From Phycisphaeraceae bacterium (lineage in GTDB: Bacteria > Planctomycetota > Phycisphaerae > Phycisphaerales > SM1A02), in NCBI GenBank assembly GCA_019636755.1, contig JAHBWZ010000001.1, positions 124,001-188,000 of the forward strand: 64,000 bases of DNA. The letters are read 5' to 3'. Positions within the stretch are counted from its first letter, which is position 1; the number at the start of each line of letters is the position of its first letter. The position numbers and the translations under genes are program-made. Shown piece by piece: positions 52,277 to 61,599 of the stretch. Under the pieces are notes generated by a model, which had not been told where the DNA came from, searched no databases, and saw only the letters and a program-made list of their open reading frames with translations.

Positions 52277-54679
52277 ATGCCATCCGCCGCCCCCGTCCGC
52301 TCACCCGCGCTCCGGGCGGCGCTGGCGCTGGTTCTTCCCGCCGCACTTTCCGGACCGGCCGCGTGGGCAACGACGCGATTCGTCGACGGCAACGCCCCGC
52401 CCGGCGGCGACGGCCGCGCCTGGTCGACCGCCTTCGCGACCCTGCAGGACGCGCTGCTCGAGGCGAGCATCGGCGGCGTGCAGGAGATCCGCGTGGCCGG
52501 CGGCATCTACCGGCCCGACCGCGGCGGTGCCGCCGTCACCGGCGATCGCAGGTCGCACTTCCGGCTCATCGACGGGGTCGCGATCCGAGGCGGTTTCGGA
52601 GGTGTGTCGAGCCCCGATCCCGACGCGCGCGACCTGTCCCGCTGGCCCAGCGTGCTCTGCGGCGACCTCGCCGGCAACGACGACGGGGAGGACCCGGCAC
52701 GTCGCGCGGAGAACGCGTTCCAGGTCGTGGTGGCGACGGACATCGCGTCCTCCGGGACACTCGACGGCTTCATCATCCGGCGGGGACACGCCGACGGCCC
52801 CGGCTTCGGCGCCGTTCCCGAGAGCATGGACCAGGGTGCAGGCATCAACATCTATGACGCCAGCCCGGTCATCATCGACTGCATCCTGGAAGACCACTAC
52901 ACCGCCAACCACGGCGCGGTGAATGACCACGGACATGCCACGTTCATCCGCTGCACGTTCCGGAACAACGCCGCGGACCTGCTCGGCGCCGGCCTGTACA
53001 GCCATCACCACTCGGCAACACACGCCGTCGACTGCCTCTTCGAGAACAACAGCGCCGCCAGCCACGGCGCGGGCGGATACACGCGGAGCATGACCAGCGT
53101 CTACGAGCGCTGCGAGTTCCGCGGGAACACCGCCCGCCGGGGCGCCGGGTTCTACATGGCCCCCATGTCGGCGCACCTGATGATCGACTGTGTCTTCACG
53201 GACAACGTCGCCGAGGAAGGCGGCGCGATCTACAACGACGGCGGCATTCCCCGCATCGAGCGGTGCGTGTTCCAGGAGAATCATGCCCCGCGGGGCGAGG
53301 GCGGCGGTGCGATCTGGAACGAGGGCGGCGCGGGCGAGATCCTGGAGTGCACGTTCCTGGAGAACACCGGGACGCAGGGCGGCGGCATCTACAACCGGGA
53401 CAGCAATGTCCTGATCGACACCTGCACGTTCCTTCAGAACGCGGCGGGCACGGGCGGCGCCCTGTGGAGCCTGCGGGAGCGACCGACCGTCCGGAACTGC
53501 ACGTTCGTCGGAAACCAGTCGATGACGGGCGGGGCCATCTACAACGAGGAGAGTTCCGGCGTCATCGCGGACTGCTTCTTCGCCTGGAATGCCGCGATCG
53601 ACGGCGACGGCGGCGGCGGCATGGTCAACGCCTTCGACAGCGGTCCGACGATCCGCGACTGCGTCTTCATCGAGAACCTTGCCGCCAACGACCTCTTCGG
53701 CGGCGGCGGCGGCATGGCGAACTACATCTCCAGCGCCCAGGCGTACCGATGCGTCTTCATCCGCAACACCGCCACGCTCGGCGGCGGCGCGATCTACAAC
53801 GAACTGGACTTCGGCGGCCTCGATCCCTCGCTGATCAACTGCCGCTTCGAGGGAAACACGGCAAGCGACGGCGGCGCGATTCTCAACTTCCGGAGCAACC
53901 CGCTGATTGCCGGCTCGACGTTCGTCGGTAACCGTGCGGTCCTTCCCGGTCCCGGCGCGGCGGGCCGCGGCGGCGCGATCCTGAATCACTACATTAGCCG
54001 GCCGACGATCATCAACGTCACGATCACCGCGAACGAGGCCGGCAGCGCCGGCGGCGGCGTCCACTCGATCGAAGCGGCGCTGCCCGTCATCCGGAACTCG
54101 ATCCTCCAGGACAACCACGCAGGACCGGTCGCCTCGGACCTCTCCGGTGACGCTGACGTCGCGTGGTGCCTCGGCCCCGACCTGCCGGACGGTCCCGGCA
54201 TGGTGCACGGACGGGCGATATTCGTGGCCGCACCCGACCCGGGGCCCGACGGGACGTTCGGGTCGCGGGATGACGACCCCGGCGACCTGCGTCCCGCGGT
54301 CGGATCGCCCGGGATCGACGCCGGTGCGACCTGGCTGCTCCCGCCGGACCGGCTGGACATCGACGGCGACGAGGACCGGATCGAACTGCTCCCGCGGGAC
54401 CTCGGCGGCCATCCGCGCGTCGCGCGCGCCGGGCGCGGCGATCCGCGCGGACTGACCGAGATGCCCGCCGTCGACATGGGGGCGTACGAACACGCGGGCG
54501 TGTCGCCGGATTCGATCCGGGTCGGCGACATCACGGGTGATGGCGTCATCGACGGCGCCGATCTCGTCGCGCTCCTGTACCGGTTCGGGCGCTGCCCGCC
54601 CGGTCACTGCGCCGCGGACCTCGATCTCAGCGGCACCGTGGACCTTCTCGACCTGCTCCGGCTGCTCGCGGCCTGGTAG
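52277..54679 (+). CDS. Secreted Pmp-repeat beta-helix protein with dockerin-like C-terminus
   Basis: The 800-residue protein has a signal peptide (ALRAALALVLPAALSGPAAW), an N-terminal FVDGNAPPGGDG segment, then at least ten repeats pairing CxFxxN with GGAIYN-like motifs (for example FTDNVAEEGGAIYN, FLENTGTQGGGIYN, FVGNQSMTGGAIYN). These are the FxxN/GGAI repeats of chlamydial polymorphic membrane proteins, which build a right-handed beta-helix. The C-terminus has two calcium-loop repeats (DITGDGVIDGADL, DLDLSGTVDLLDL). It probably acts outside the cell in adhesion or polymer binding. GGAGGAAG lies 8 bases before the ATG. Its last 76 bases overlap the convergent AsmA-like gene. Confidence 0.83.
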   Translation: MPSAAPVRSPALRAALALVLPAALSGPAAWATTRFVDGNAPPGGDGRAWSTAFATLQDALLEASIGGVQEIRVAGGIYRPDRGGAAVTGDRRSHFRLIDGVAIRGGFGGVSSPDPDARDLSRWPSVLCGDLAGNDDGEDPARRAENAFQVVVATDIASSGTLDGFIIRRGHADGPGFGAVPESMDQGAGINIYDASPVIIDCILEDHYTANHGAVNDHGHATFIRCTFRNNAADLLGAGLYSHHHSATHAVDCLFENNSAASHGAGGYTRSMTSVYERCEFRGNTARRGAGFYMAPMSAHLMIDCVFTDNVAEEGGAIYNDGGIPRIERCVFQENHAPRGEGGGAIWNEGGAGEILECTFLENTGTQGGGIYNRDSNVLIDTCTFLQNAAGTGGALWSLRERPTVRNCTFVGNQSMTGGAIYNEESSGVIADCFFAWNAAIDGDGGGGMVNAFDSGPTIRDCVFIENLAANDLFGGGGGMANYISSAQAYRCVFIRNTATLGGGAIYNELDFGGLDPSLINCRFEGNTASDGGAILNFRSNPLIAGSTFVGNRAVLPGPGAAGRGGAILNHYISRPTIINVTITANEAGSAGGGVHSIEAALPVIRNSILQDNHAGPVASDLSGDADVAWCLGPDLPDGPGMVHGRAIFVAAPDPGPDGTFGSRDDDPGDLRPAVGSPGIDAGATWLLPPDRLDIDGDEDRIELLPRDLGGHPRVARAGRGDPRGLTEMPAVDMGAYEHAGVSPDSIRVGDITGDGVIDGADLVALLYRFGRCPPGHCAADLDLSGTVDLLDLLRLLAAW

Positions 54680-57600
54680 ATGGACGGCGCCAGCGGCGCG
54701 GGCCCCGGCGACGGCGCGGGTCCGTCCCCGCCCGGCCGCAGCGGCGGCGCCAGGACCCGCCCGGGCAGACGGCGCGACGCGCGCAGCGCAGGCGCCATCT
54801 GCACGAGCGGATCGTCCAGCGTACCGGTCACGCGGATGGCCGCCAGCCGGTCGCCGATGCCCCCGAGCAGGTCGCGCAGGCCGGCCACCGCGCCGCGTGC
54901 CCGGAAGTCGAGGTCGAGCGCGCCGCTCACCAGGTCCACCTCGCCCGCGCCGATGAACTGCTGGAACGCCGCGCCGCCCACCGTGCTCTCCAGCAGCGCC
55001 CGCTCGACGATCAGCCGGTCACCGGCGATGAACGCGTCGATCTCCGCGAAGTCGACGCTGGAGGTCGGAAGCGACACCTGCAGGATCTGGAACAGCTGCG
55101 CCCCGACGGGCAGCGTTGCGACCTCGCCGCCCGTCACGCGCACCAGCGTTCTGCCGGTGCGCGCCGCCGGACTGCCGGCGATGTCGCGGATCTCGATCGA
55201 CCCGTACAGCTGGCCGCTGCCGGCCGGCGGGGCGGCGCGGTCCGCGTTCCCGCCGCGCCATGGCCGGAGCCTGGCACCGCTCAGTCCGAGAGAGACCGTC
55301 CTGGTATCGCCGGGGGCGAGGCCGATCTGCGCGGTGCCGGCGACGCGCCCGCCGCCCATGCATCCGTCGATCCCCGTCACCTCCAGCGCCGTGCCGTCGG
55401 CGCTGAGCGCGAGATCGAACGTCATGTCCTCCAGCGTCTGTCCGAGCACGCCCGCGCGCGTGACCTGCGGCTGGATCCGCAGTCGCGGCGTCGAGCCGCG
55501 GCGGTGCGCGACGTCGAAGGGGAGCGACGCATGCACATCGTCGAACTGCACCCCCGCCCGGAAGCGGGCCCCGTCCAGGTGCATCGCCCCGCGCATGGAC
55601 CATGACCAGTCCGGATGTCCGCCCTCGTCCGTGCTCCGGACGAGCCTCAGGTGGCCCTGCTCCAGCCGGGACGCGCGCTGCTCGGAGAACTCGATGCCGG
55701 TCAGCGCCGCGCGCAGGGGCGCCGGCAGGAGCGCCAGCAGGCCGGGGCCGGTCAGGCGCCCCGCCGCCGACACATCGAGGTCGATGTCCACGACCGCGCC
55801 GAACCGCACCTCGCCGCTCACGTGCACACGACCTGCCTCCGTGCGCCCGCGGAGATCACGCACCCTGATCCGGCCCGGCGTCACGACCAGGCCGCCGGTC
55901 GCGTCACCTCGCTCCACCTCGAAGGCGATCGGAACATCCCCCACCGTCAGCGTCATCGCGCGCGGCTGGAGCGTGACCTGGTACTCCGTGGCACCACGGT
56001 GCCGAAGGTGGAACGCGCAATCCAGGACACCGCGCGGCCGCCATCGCAGCAGTTCGGCGCGCTCCTCGGGCGGCAGTGCCCACGCAAGCACCTCCTCGAA
56101 CAGCGGCGAGTCGGTGAGGGCGTCGGTCCACGCGCCCCTGAGTTCCGCGGCGCGCGCCGCCGGCTCGACGTGACCGTCCAGCTGCAGCCGCCCGCCGGAG
56201 ATGCCCGCCGCGCTCACGTCGAGCGCGAGTGCCTCCAGCGTCACCCCCTCGCGCCCGGCGCTCACGTGCCCTCCCGCGTGCGCGAGACGGACCAGCCCGG
56301 TCCGGGTCGTGATCTCGATCGTGCGCGGGACGATCGAGATCACGACGTCGATCGGCTCCGCGCCCCGGCGCGTCGCGAGGACATGGCCATCCAGGCGACC
56401 GGTCGGGTCAAGGCGCTGCCAGATCCCCTCGATCGCGGCGCGCCCATCGTCCGGAAGCATGGCCACCAGCGTGGACGACACCGCCACGCCATGGAGGTCC
56501 AGGTGCATCTCGAAGCCCCCGTCGCGCGGATCGAGGGTGCCGTGACCGCGGATCGTGCCTCCGAGGAAGGATCCCTCGAAAGACGCGATGCGCAGCGTCT
56601 CCCCGGCGATCTCCAGCCGGGCGTCGATCGCCTCGATCCGGCCGGTCGCGGCCCCCCCGGGAATCCCTTCGGCGCCGAGCAGGCGGCCGATCAGCGATCC
56701 GGCATCCGCGGTCGCGTCGCGGACCCGCACCTGCGCGACGACGTCGAGGTCGCCGCTGGCGCGGCGTGCGACGGTGGCGCTGTAGTCGAGAACACCCTCG
56801 AAGCCCAGTTCGTCGAGCAGGCGCGCGAGTGCTGAACGCGCCTCGCCCGGCCACGCGCCTTCCGGCAGGGGCGCCTCGCCGGGGCCGGGCGGGAGCGCCG
56901 CGAGGAGCAGGTCCGTCACGGGATCGTCCCGCACCTCGACCTCGATGCGCAGGGTCGCCGCATCATCGGAGTCCGGCGCGGGGAACTCGATGTGCCCGCG
57001 CAGCGATCCGGCGCCGCCCACGGCCGTGCGGATGGCAATGGACGGATCATCGCCGCCGGGGCCCAGAATGCGGATGCCCTCCTCGTTCCATGACAGGGCG
57101 CCGCCGAGCGCCGTGATCGGATACGGCGCGGTCGACCACGCGAGCCCGACGGCGCCGAAGGCCACACGTCCCTCGAGCCGCAGCGGGCGCGCCTCGCCGG
57201 CGGCGTGCCGGAGCGCCAGGTCGATGTCCACGGTGCCCCCCGTGCGGAACCCACCAGGACCGGCATCGTCCGCCCCGGCCGTCGGTACGCCGGGCAGGCC
57301 AGCCGCGGCCAGCCGGCGGACGGCGCCTTCGTCCAGGAGCATGTCGAAGATCCGTCGCTCGCGGGGCGCGAGCGCGGCGCGCAGCCGCGCATCGAGCGGA
57401 AGCGATCCGGCGGTGATCCGCAGGTCGACACTCCCGGCATGTCCGGCCGCGCCGATCGTGCCGCTGATGCGCACGGTCGAATCGCCGGAGCCGCGTCCCG
57501 AAAGCTCGTGGATCACGATGCGATCCTGATCGAACTCGATCGTGGCGCCGACATCATCGAGTTCGTAGGGGAACCCTTCGTAGGCACCCGCGGCGCGACG

Positions 57601-59013
57601 GATGAGCGCCGTTCCCGACGCGGTGACCGGCCCCGGTTCGCGCCGGCCGTCCGCCGTCGACGGCGGTGCGCGCTCGGCGCGCACGACCGCCGAGAGCGAC
57701 CACTCCCGGAGCCGGAACCGCCGGAGCGGCGGCACGAGCGCGGCAGGCACGACCACGGCGGGCGGTTCGCCGTCCGGTTCCGCGTGCACGACGAGATCGT
57801 CCGCGATGAACGTCACCTCGAACGGTACCGTCGCGAGGACGTCCTCCAGCCACTCGGCGCGCCGGCTCCAGTCAGGTGGCGGAATGTCGGTGAGCGCCAG
57901 GTCGACGATGTACGGAATCGCCGCAACACCGCCATCGGCATCGCGTGCGGAGAACGATCCCTTCAGTCGCTCCAGGCGCACCGAGGTCGGGGTGAGCACG
58001 AGTCGCCCGGACTCGACGCGCATCCGCGGCCGACCCTCGGCGCGCACGGCCTCACCGGCGCGATACCAGGTCCAGAAGCCGTCGGTCTCGATCGGCATCG
58101 TGATGCCGGCTTCCCGCAGATCGACCGAGATCTCGAATGCCTGCCCCTGGTGCGCCCGGAGTCGCGCCCCCTCCAGGCGTCCCTCGAGTTCGAGCTTGCG
58201 CCACCACGCGCGCACGAGCCGGGGACAGGCCGTTTCCAGCGCCTGGTCCAGGGCGATCCCGCGCAACGCCGCCTCGACCCGGCCGGAGGCGAGATCCCAG
58301 GTCCCGTCCAGGCTGAGCCCCGTGCGCCCGGCCGCGGCCATCGGCTCCGCGTCCACCAGCCGGAACGTCATCGCGGTGGCGTCGACCGAGGGGGCCTCCA
58401 GCGTCCCCGTCACGATGCGGCTCGCCCGGAGGTCGAAGGCGTCGTCCCGAAGGTCGCCGAACTCGATCGTCGCGCGGCGCAGGTCCACGCGCGGCGGCAG
58501 GCGGATGCCGTCGGTCTTCGCCGTGCTCCACAGGGGCCGCAGACGGCCGATGAGATAGGCGCCGTCCTCCGGCGCCTCGACGAGCCGGAGGACGACATCG
58601 TCAAAGACGATCAGGCTCGGCACGATGCGCCCGAAGCGGAGTTCACGCGGATCCACCGTGACTTCGGCGCGCTCGACCCGGATGACCTCGCCCGCCGCGC
58701 CCTCCACGCCCGGGATGCGGAGCGTCAGCCCGAGAAAGTCGAAGCGTCCGTCCCTCCGGAACACGGCGCGTTCGATCCGGACGTCACCGCCCATCATCCG
58801 CGACAGGATGGGCTCGGCGCGGGAGATGATGTACCACGACCGTGTCAGGACCCAGAGCGTCAGCAGCGGCACGAGCAGCGCGAGGACCGTCGCAAAGAGA
58901 ATCCGCCGTCGGAGGCGGCGGCGCCGCCGCTTCGACTTCGAATCCGGCGGAAGGACCGGGCCAGGCGCCGCGGGCGCGGGTGCGCGGCCGGCGTCCGCGA
59001 CGGGACCCGTCAT
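54604..59013 (-). CDS. AsmA-like protein (TamB/YhdP superfamily)
   Basis: The 1469-residue protein has an N-terminal arginine-rich cytoplasmic stretch and one membrane helix (ILFATVLALLVPLLTLWVL, about 38-57), then a very long beta-rich periplasmic region of repeating amphipathic strands, ending with an AsmA-type C-terminal domain (GGEVATLPVGAQLFQILQVS, LLESTVGGAAFQQF, LDLDFRARGAVAGLRDLLGG). Relatives form bridge-like lipid channels between inner and outer membranes. Its start overlaps the trpE stop by four bases (ATGA), so the two are translationally coupled. The C-terminal 75 bases overlap the beta-helix gene tail-to-tail; the final 25 residues are serine/arginine-rich and probably unstructured. 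Confidence 0.82.
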   Translation of the reverse strand: MTGPVADAGRAPAPAAPGPVLPPDSKSKRRRRRLRRRILFATVLALLVPLLTLWVLTRSWYIISRAEPILSRMMGGDVRIERAVFRRDGRFDFLGLTLRIPGVEGAAGEVIRVERAEVTVDPRELRFGRIVPSLIVFDDVVLRLVEAPEDGAYLIGRLRPLWSTAKTDGIRLPPRVDLRRATIEFGDLRDDAFDLRASRIVTGTLEAPSVDATAMTFRLVDAEPMAAAGRTGLSLDGTWDLASGRVEAALRGIALDQALETACPRLVRAWWRKLELEGRLEGARLRAHQGQAFEISVDLREAGITMPIETDGFWTWYRAGEAVRAEGRPRMRVESGRLVLTPTSVRLERLKGSFSARDADGGVAAIPYIVDLALTDIPPPDWSRRAEWLEDVLATVPFEVTFIADDLVVHAEPDGEPPAVVVPAALVPPLRRFRLREWSLSAVVRAERAPPSTADGRREPGPVTASGTALIRRAAGAYEGFPYELDDVGATIEFDQDRIVIHELSGRGSGDSTVRISGTIGAAGHAGSVDLRITAGSLPLDARLRAALAPRERRIFDMLLDEGAVRRLAAAGLPGVPTAGADDAGPGGFRTGGTVDIDLALRHAAGEARPLRLEGRVAFGAVGLAWSTAPYPITALGGALSWNEEGIRILGPGGDDPSIAIRTAVGGAGSLRGHIEFPAPDSDDAATLRIEVEVRDDPVTDLLLAALPPGPGEAPLPEGAWPGEARSALARLLDELGFEGVLDYSATVARRASGDLDVVAQVRVRDATADAGSLIGRLLGAEGIPGGAATGRIEAIDARLEIAGETLRIASFEGSFLGGTIRGHGTLDPRDGGFEMHLDLHGVAVSSTLVAMLPDDGRAAIEGIWQRLDPTGRLDGHVLATRRGAEPIDVVISIVPRTIEITTRTGLVRLAHAGGHVSAGREGVTLEALALDVSAAGISGGRLQLDGHVEPAARAAELRGAWTDALTDSPLFEEVLAWALPPEERAELLRWRPRGVLDCAFHLRHRGATEYQVTLQPRAMTLTVGDVPIAFEVERGDATGGLVVTPGRIRVRDLRGRTEAGRVHVSGEVRFGAVVDIDLDVSAAGRLTGPGLLALLPAPLRAALTGIEFSEQRASRLEQGHLRLVRSTDEGGHPDWSWSMRGAMHLDGARFRAGVQFDDVHASLPFDVAHRRGSTPRLRIQPQVTRAGVLGQTLEDMTFDLALSADGTALEVTGIDGCMGGGRVAGTAQIGLAPGDTRTVSLGLSGARLRPWRGGNADRAAPPAGSGQLYGSIEIRDIAGSPAARTGRTLVRVTGGEVATLPVGAQLFQILQVSLPTSSVDFAEIDAFIAGDRLIVERALLESTVGGAAFQQFIGAGEVDLVSGALDLDFRARGAVAGLRDLLGGIGDRLAAIRVTGTLDDPLVQMAPALRASRRLPGRVLAPPLRPGGDGPAPSPGPAPLAPSIYQAASSRSRSRRSTVPLRSRSAAQ

Positions 59014-60641
59014 GACGCGACCGGCTCCCGGGGCGCCGGGAACGCGGCCTCCGCGAGATCAATCGCACGTCCGAGCGCCGCGGCCTTGCTGACGGTCTCC
59101 TCGAATTCCCGTGCGGGAACGGACTCGGCCACGATGCCCGCACCCGCCTGGATGTCATAGCGCCAGGTGCCGTCCGTGCCGTCGGCCCGGTGCGAGCGCG
59201 GCGCCGGATCGCCCTCGACCGGCACGACGATGGTCCGCAGCGCAATGGCGATATCCATGTCTCCGCTGAACGCGACCTGCCCGACCCCGCCGGCATACGG
59301 GCCGCGGCGGACCGGTTCCAGTTCATCGATGATCTGGATCGCGCGAACCTTCGGCGCACCGCTGACGGTCCCGACCGGGAGCGTGTGGCGCAGCAGGTCC
59401 CACGCGTCGCACGCCGGCGCCAGCCGGCCGGTCACCGTGGACGAGAGATGCATCACGTGACTGTAGCGTTCGACCTCCATGACGCGCTCGACGCGGATCG
59501 AGCCCGGCTCGCACACCCGGCCCAGGTCATTGCGGCCGAGATCGACGAGCATGATGTGCTCCGCGCACTCCTTCTGATCCGCGCGCAGTTCGCGTTCCAG
59601 CGCTGCATCCTCCGCCGCATCGGCGCCGCGCGGCCGCGTCCCCGCGAGCGGACGGTTGATGACGAGCCTGCCCTCCGCCCGGCACAGGATCTCCGGGCTC
59701 GCGCCGATCAGGATCGTGCCCGGACCCTGGACGTAGTACATGTAGGGACTCGGGTTGACCACGCGCAGCGCCCGATAGACATCGAACGGGTCCGCGGACG
59801 ACTGTCGCGTGCAGCGCCGGCTGAGCACGACCTGGAAGATGTCGCCCGCGGTGATGTACGCGCGGGCCCGCTGCACGATCCCCTCGAATGCGTCCTGTCC
59901 GAGCGTCGACGCCTTCGGGACCACCGGCCGCCGGGCGGTGTCGAGCATGATGGAACCGGCCCGGAGCACCGGTCCGGGCGTCTCCAGGCGCTCGACGAGT
60001 TCATCGAGCTGCGCCGTGCCCGCGCGCCACGCCGCATCCGTGGACGGAAAGTCCGCCGGCCGGACCGTCACGCACGCGTGCAGGATCTTCGTCGCGTGAT
60101 CGAAGACCGCGACCTTGTCGTACAGTCCGAACGCGAGATCCGGCAGTCCGCGGTCATCGGTCGGCGCCTGCGCGAAGGGCAGTTTCTCAGGCTCGAGGTA
60201 CCGGACGGTGTCGAAGCCGGCCCATCCGACCCAGCCGCCGAGAAACCGCGGAAGCGAGGGGCCGGGATCGGCGACGACACCGGCCGGCGTCCAGGATGCG
60301 GCGAGCGTGCGCAGCGCGGCCAGCGGATCGTTGCCGGGGAGGCGCCGGATCGCGCCGGTCCGGTGATCACACAGATGCACCCGGGGTCCGTGCGCCGTCA
60401 GCAGCAGCGCGGGACGTGCGCCGAGATGCGAGTACCGACCCGTCTGGTCCCCGCCGACCACGGACTCGCAGAGGAAGGACGGCTGCGTCCGCGCATCGAC
60501 GGCCACCAGGCGCCGGTACGCCGCCACCGGCGTCACCTGGTCGCTCAGGAGTCGTCTGACGAGTGTGACCGCAGGCGTTCGAGAGGCGACGTCGGCGAAT
60601 GCGACGCGGTTGAGTCCGTGCACCTGGGTATCGTCGCGCAT
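59010..60641 (-). CDS. trpE: Anthranilate synthase component I
   Basis: The 543-residue chorismate-using enzyme has the N-terminal regulatory domain (CESVVGGDQTGRYSHLG, containing the ES element linked to tryptophan feedback) and the catalytic domain with GDIFQVVLSRR, NPSPYMYYV, ASPEIL, RPLAGTRPRG, DLGRNDLGRV, LPVGTVSGAPKVRA and the C-terminal IQAGAGIVAESVP. It makes anthranilate from chorismate with glutamine supplied through TrpG, which is not nearby. The start at 60641 gives a normal N-terminus. No tryptophan-rich leader peptide is visible upstream. Its end overlaps the AsmA-like gene. Confidence 0.93.
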   Translation of the reverse strand: MRDDTQVHGLNRVAFADVASRTPAVTLVRRLLSDQVTPVAAYRRLVAVDARTQPSFLCESVVGGDQTGRYSHLGARPALLLTAHGPRVHLCDHRTGAIRRLPGNDPLAALRTLAASWTPAGVVADPGPSLPRFLGGWVGWAGFDTVRYLEPEKLPFAQAPTDDRGLPDLAFGLYDKVAVFDHATKILHACVTVRPADFPSTDAAWRAGTAQLDELVERLETPGPVLRAGSIMLDTARRPVVPKASTLGQDAFEGIVQRARAYITAGDIFQVVLSRRCTRQSSADPFDVYRALRVVNPSPYMYYVQGPGTILIGASPEILCRAEGRLVINRPLAGTRPRGADAAEDAALERELRADQKECAEHIMLVDLGRNDLGRVCEPGSIRVERVMEVERYSHVMHLSSTVTGRLAPACDAWDLLRHTLPVGTVSGAPKVRAIQIIDELEPVRRGPYAGGVGQVAFSGDMDIAIALRTIVVPVEGDPAPRSHRADGTDGTWRYDIQAGAGIVAESVPAREFEETVSKAAALGRAIDLAEAAFPAPREPVAS

Positions 60642-60800
60642 GGGACCCGGGATCGGCAACCCCGCCGCGCGGCTGCACCGGGTTCCGGGACCGGTGCGTC
60701 CGATCATTGCTTCGGTGCGGGACAGATCGTCCTGCCGCGGGAACCCGCAGGCGGTGCCGGGGCAGCGATTCCGTCGACGGACGGCTTCTCGCCGGACGGA

Positions 60801-60806
60801 TAGACT
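60801..60806 (+). promoter_or_regulatory. Putative -10 box (TAGACT) for the LolD/MacB-type ATPase
   Basis: TAGACT ends 7 bases before the TTG at 60814, the same arrangement as TACACT and the TTG start of paaJ. Confidence 0.45.
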
Positions 60807-60813
60807 CCGCCCC

Positions 60814-61578
60814 TTGTCGCCGCCGACCTCCCATGCCCGTCCCGGCACCGACCCCGCGCCGCCTGCCGGCGGGGTGACGTCCGACCAGCCGCCCGTCGCC
60901 GATCTGCGCGGGATCTGCCGCACGTACTACAAGCCCGACGGGTCCGTCCTGGTGGAAGCGCTGCGCCCCATCGACCTGGTGGTGCCGCGCGGACAGTACC
61001 TGGCGATCATGGGCGCGTCGGGCTCGGGGAAGAGCACGCTGATGAACCTTCTGGGCTGCCTGGACCGGCCCACCGCCGGTCGCTACCTGCTCGCGGGCCG
61101 GGATGTCGCGTCGATGGACGACGACGAGGTCAGCCGGATCCGCGGCGAACAGATCGGGTTCGTCTTCCAGGCGTTCAACCTGATCAGCGAACTCACGATC
61201 GTCGAGAACGTCGAAGTCCCGCTGTTCTACCAGGGCGTTCCGCGCGGCGAGCGCCGCCGCCGCGCGATCGCCACCCTCGAGCACGTGGGGCTGGGTGATC
61301 GGCTCGGGCACAGGCCGAAGGAACTCTCCGGCGGGCAGCAGCAGCGGGTCGCCATCGCGCGGGCGCTCGTCACCGACCCGTCGATCATCATGGCCGACGA
61401 ACCCACGGGCAATCTCGACTCGGCGACCGGCAAGGCGATTCTCGCGCTGATCGAGGAACTGCACGCGCGCGGGATGACGATCATCATGGTCACGCATGAC
61501 ACCGCGATCGCATCGCAGTGCCAGCGGATCATCCGCCTGCGCGACGGCGTCATCGAATCCGACGACATCGTCCGATGA
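60814..61578 (+). CDS. LolD/MacB-type ABC transporter ATP-binding protein
   Basis: The protein of about 254 residues has Walker A GASGSGKST, Q-loop VFQAFNLI, the signature LSGGQQQRVAIARAL, Walker B IIMADEPTGNLD and MVTHDTAIA. This is the LolD/MacB/FtsE group, which works with FtsX-like permeases in lipoprotein release or export. No permease gene is beside it; trpE lies upstream (divergent) and ruvC downstream (convergent). I choose TTG at 60814 because of the -10 box; GTG at 60874 is the alternative and leaves the whole ATPase domain intact. Confidence 0.85.
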   Translation: MSPPTSHARPGTDPAPPAGGVTSDQPPVADLRGICRTYYKPDGSVLVEALRPIDLVVPRGQYLAIMGASGSGKSTLMNLLGCLDRPTAGRYLLAGRDVASMDDDEVSRIRGEQIGFVFQAFNLISELTIVENVEVPLFYQGVPRGERRRRAIATLEHVGLGDRLGHRPKELSGGQQQRVAIARALVTDPSIIMADEPTGNLDSATGKAILALIEELHARGMTIIMVTHDTAIASQCQRIIRLRDGVIESDDIVR

Positions 61579-61599
61579 CCGCACCGCCCGCCGGATCGA

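Noticed and set aside
59010-60800. Tryptophan attenuator in front of trpE
   Set aside because: No leader peptide with consecutive Trp codons and no terminator/antiterminator pair was found upstream of 60641.
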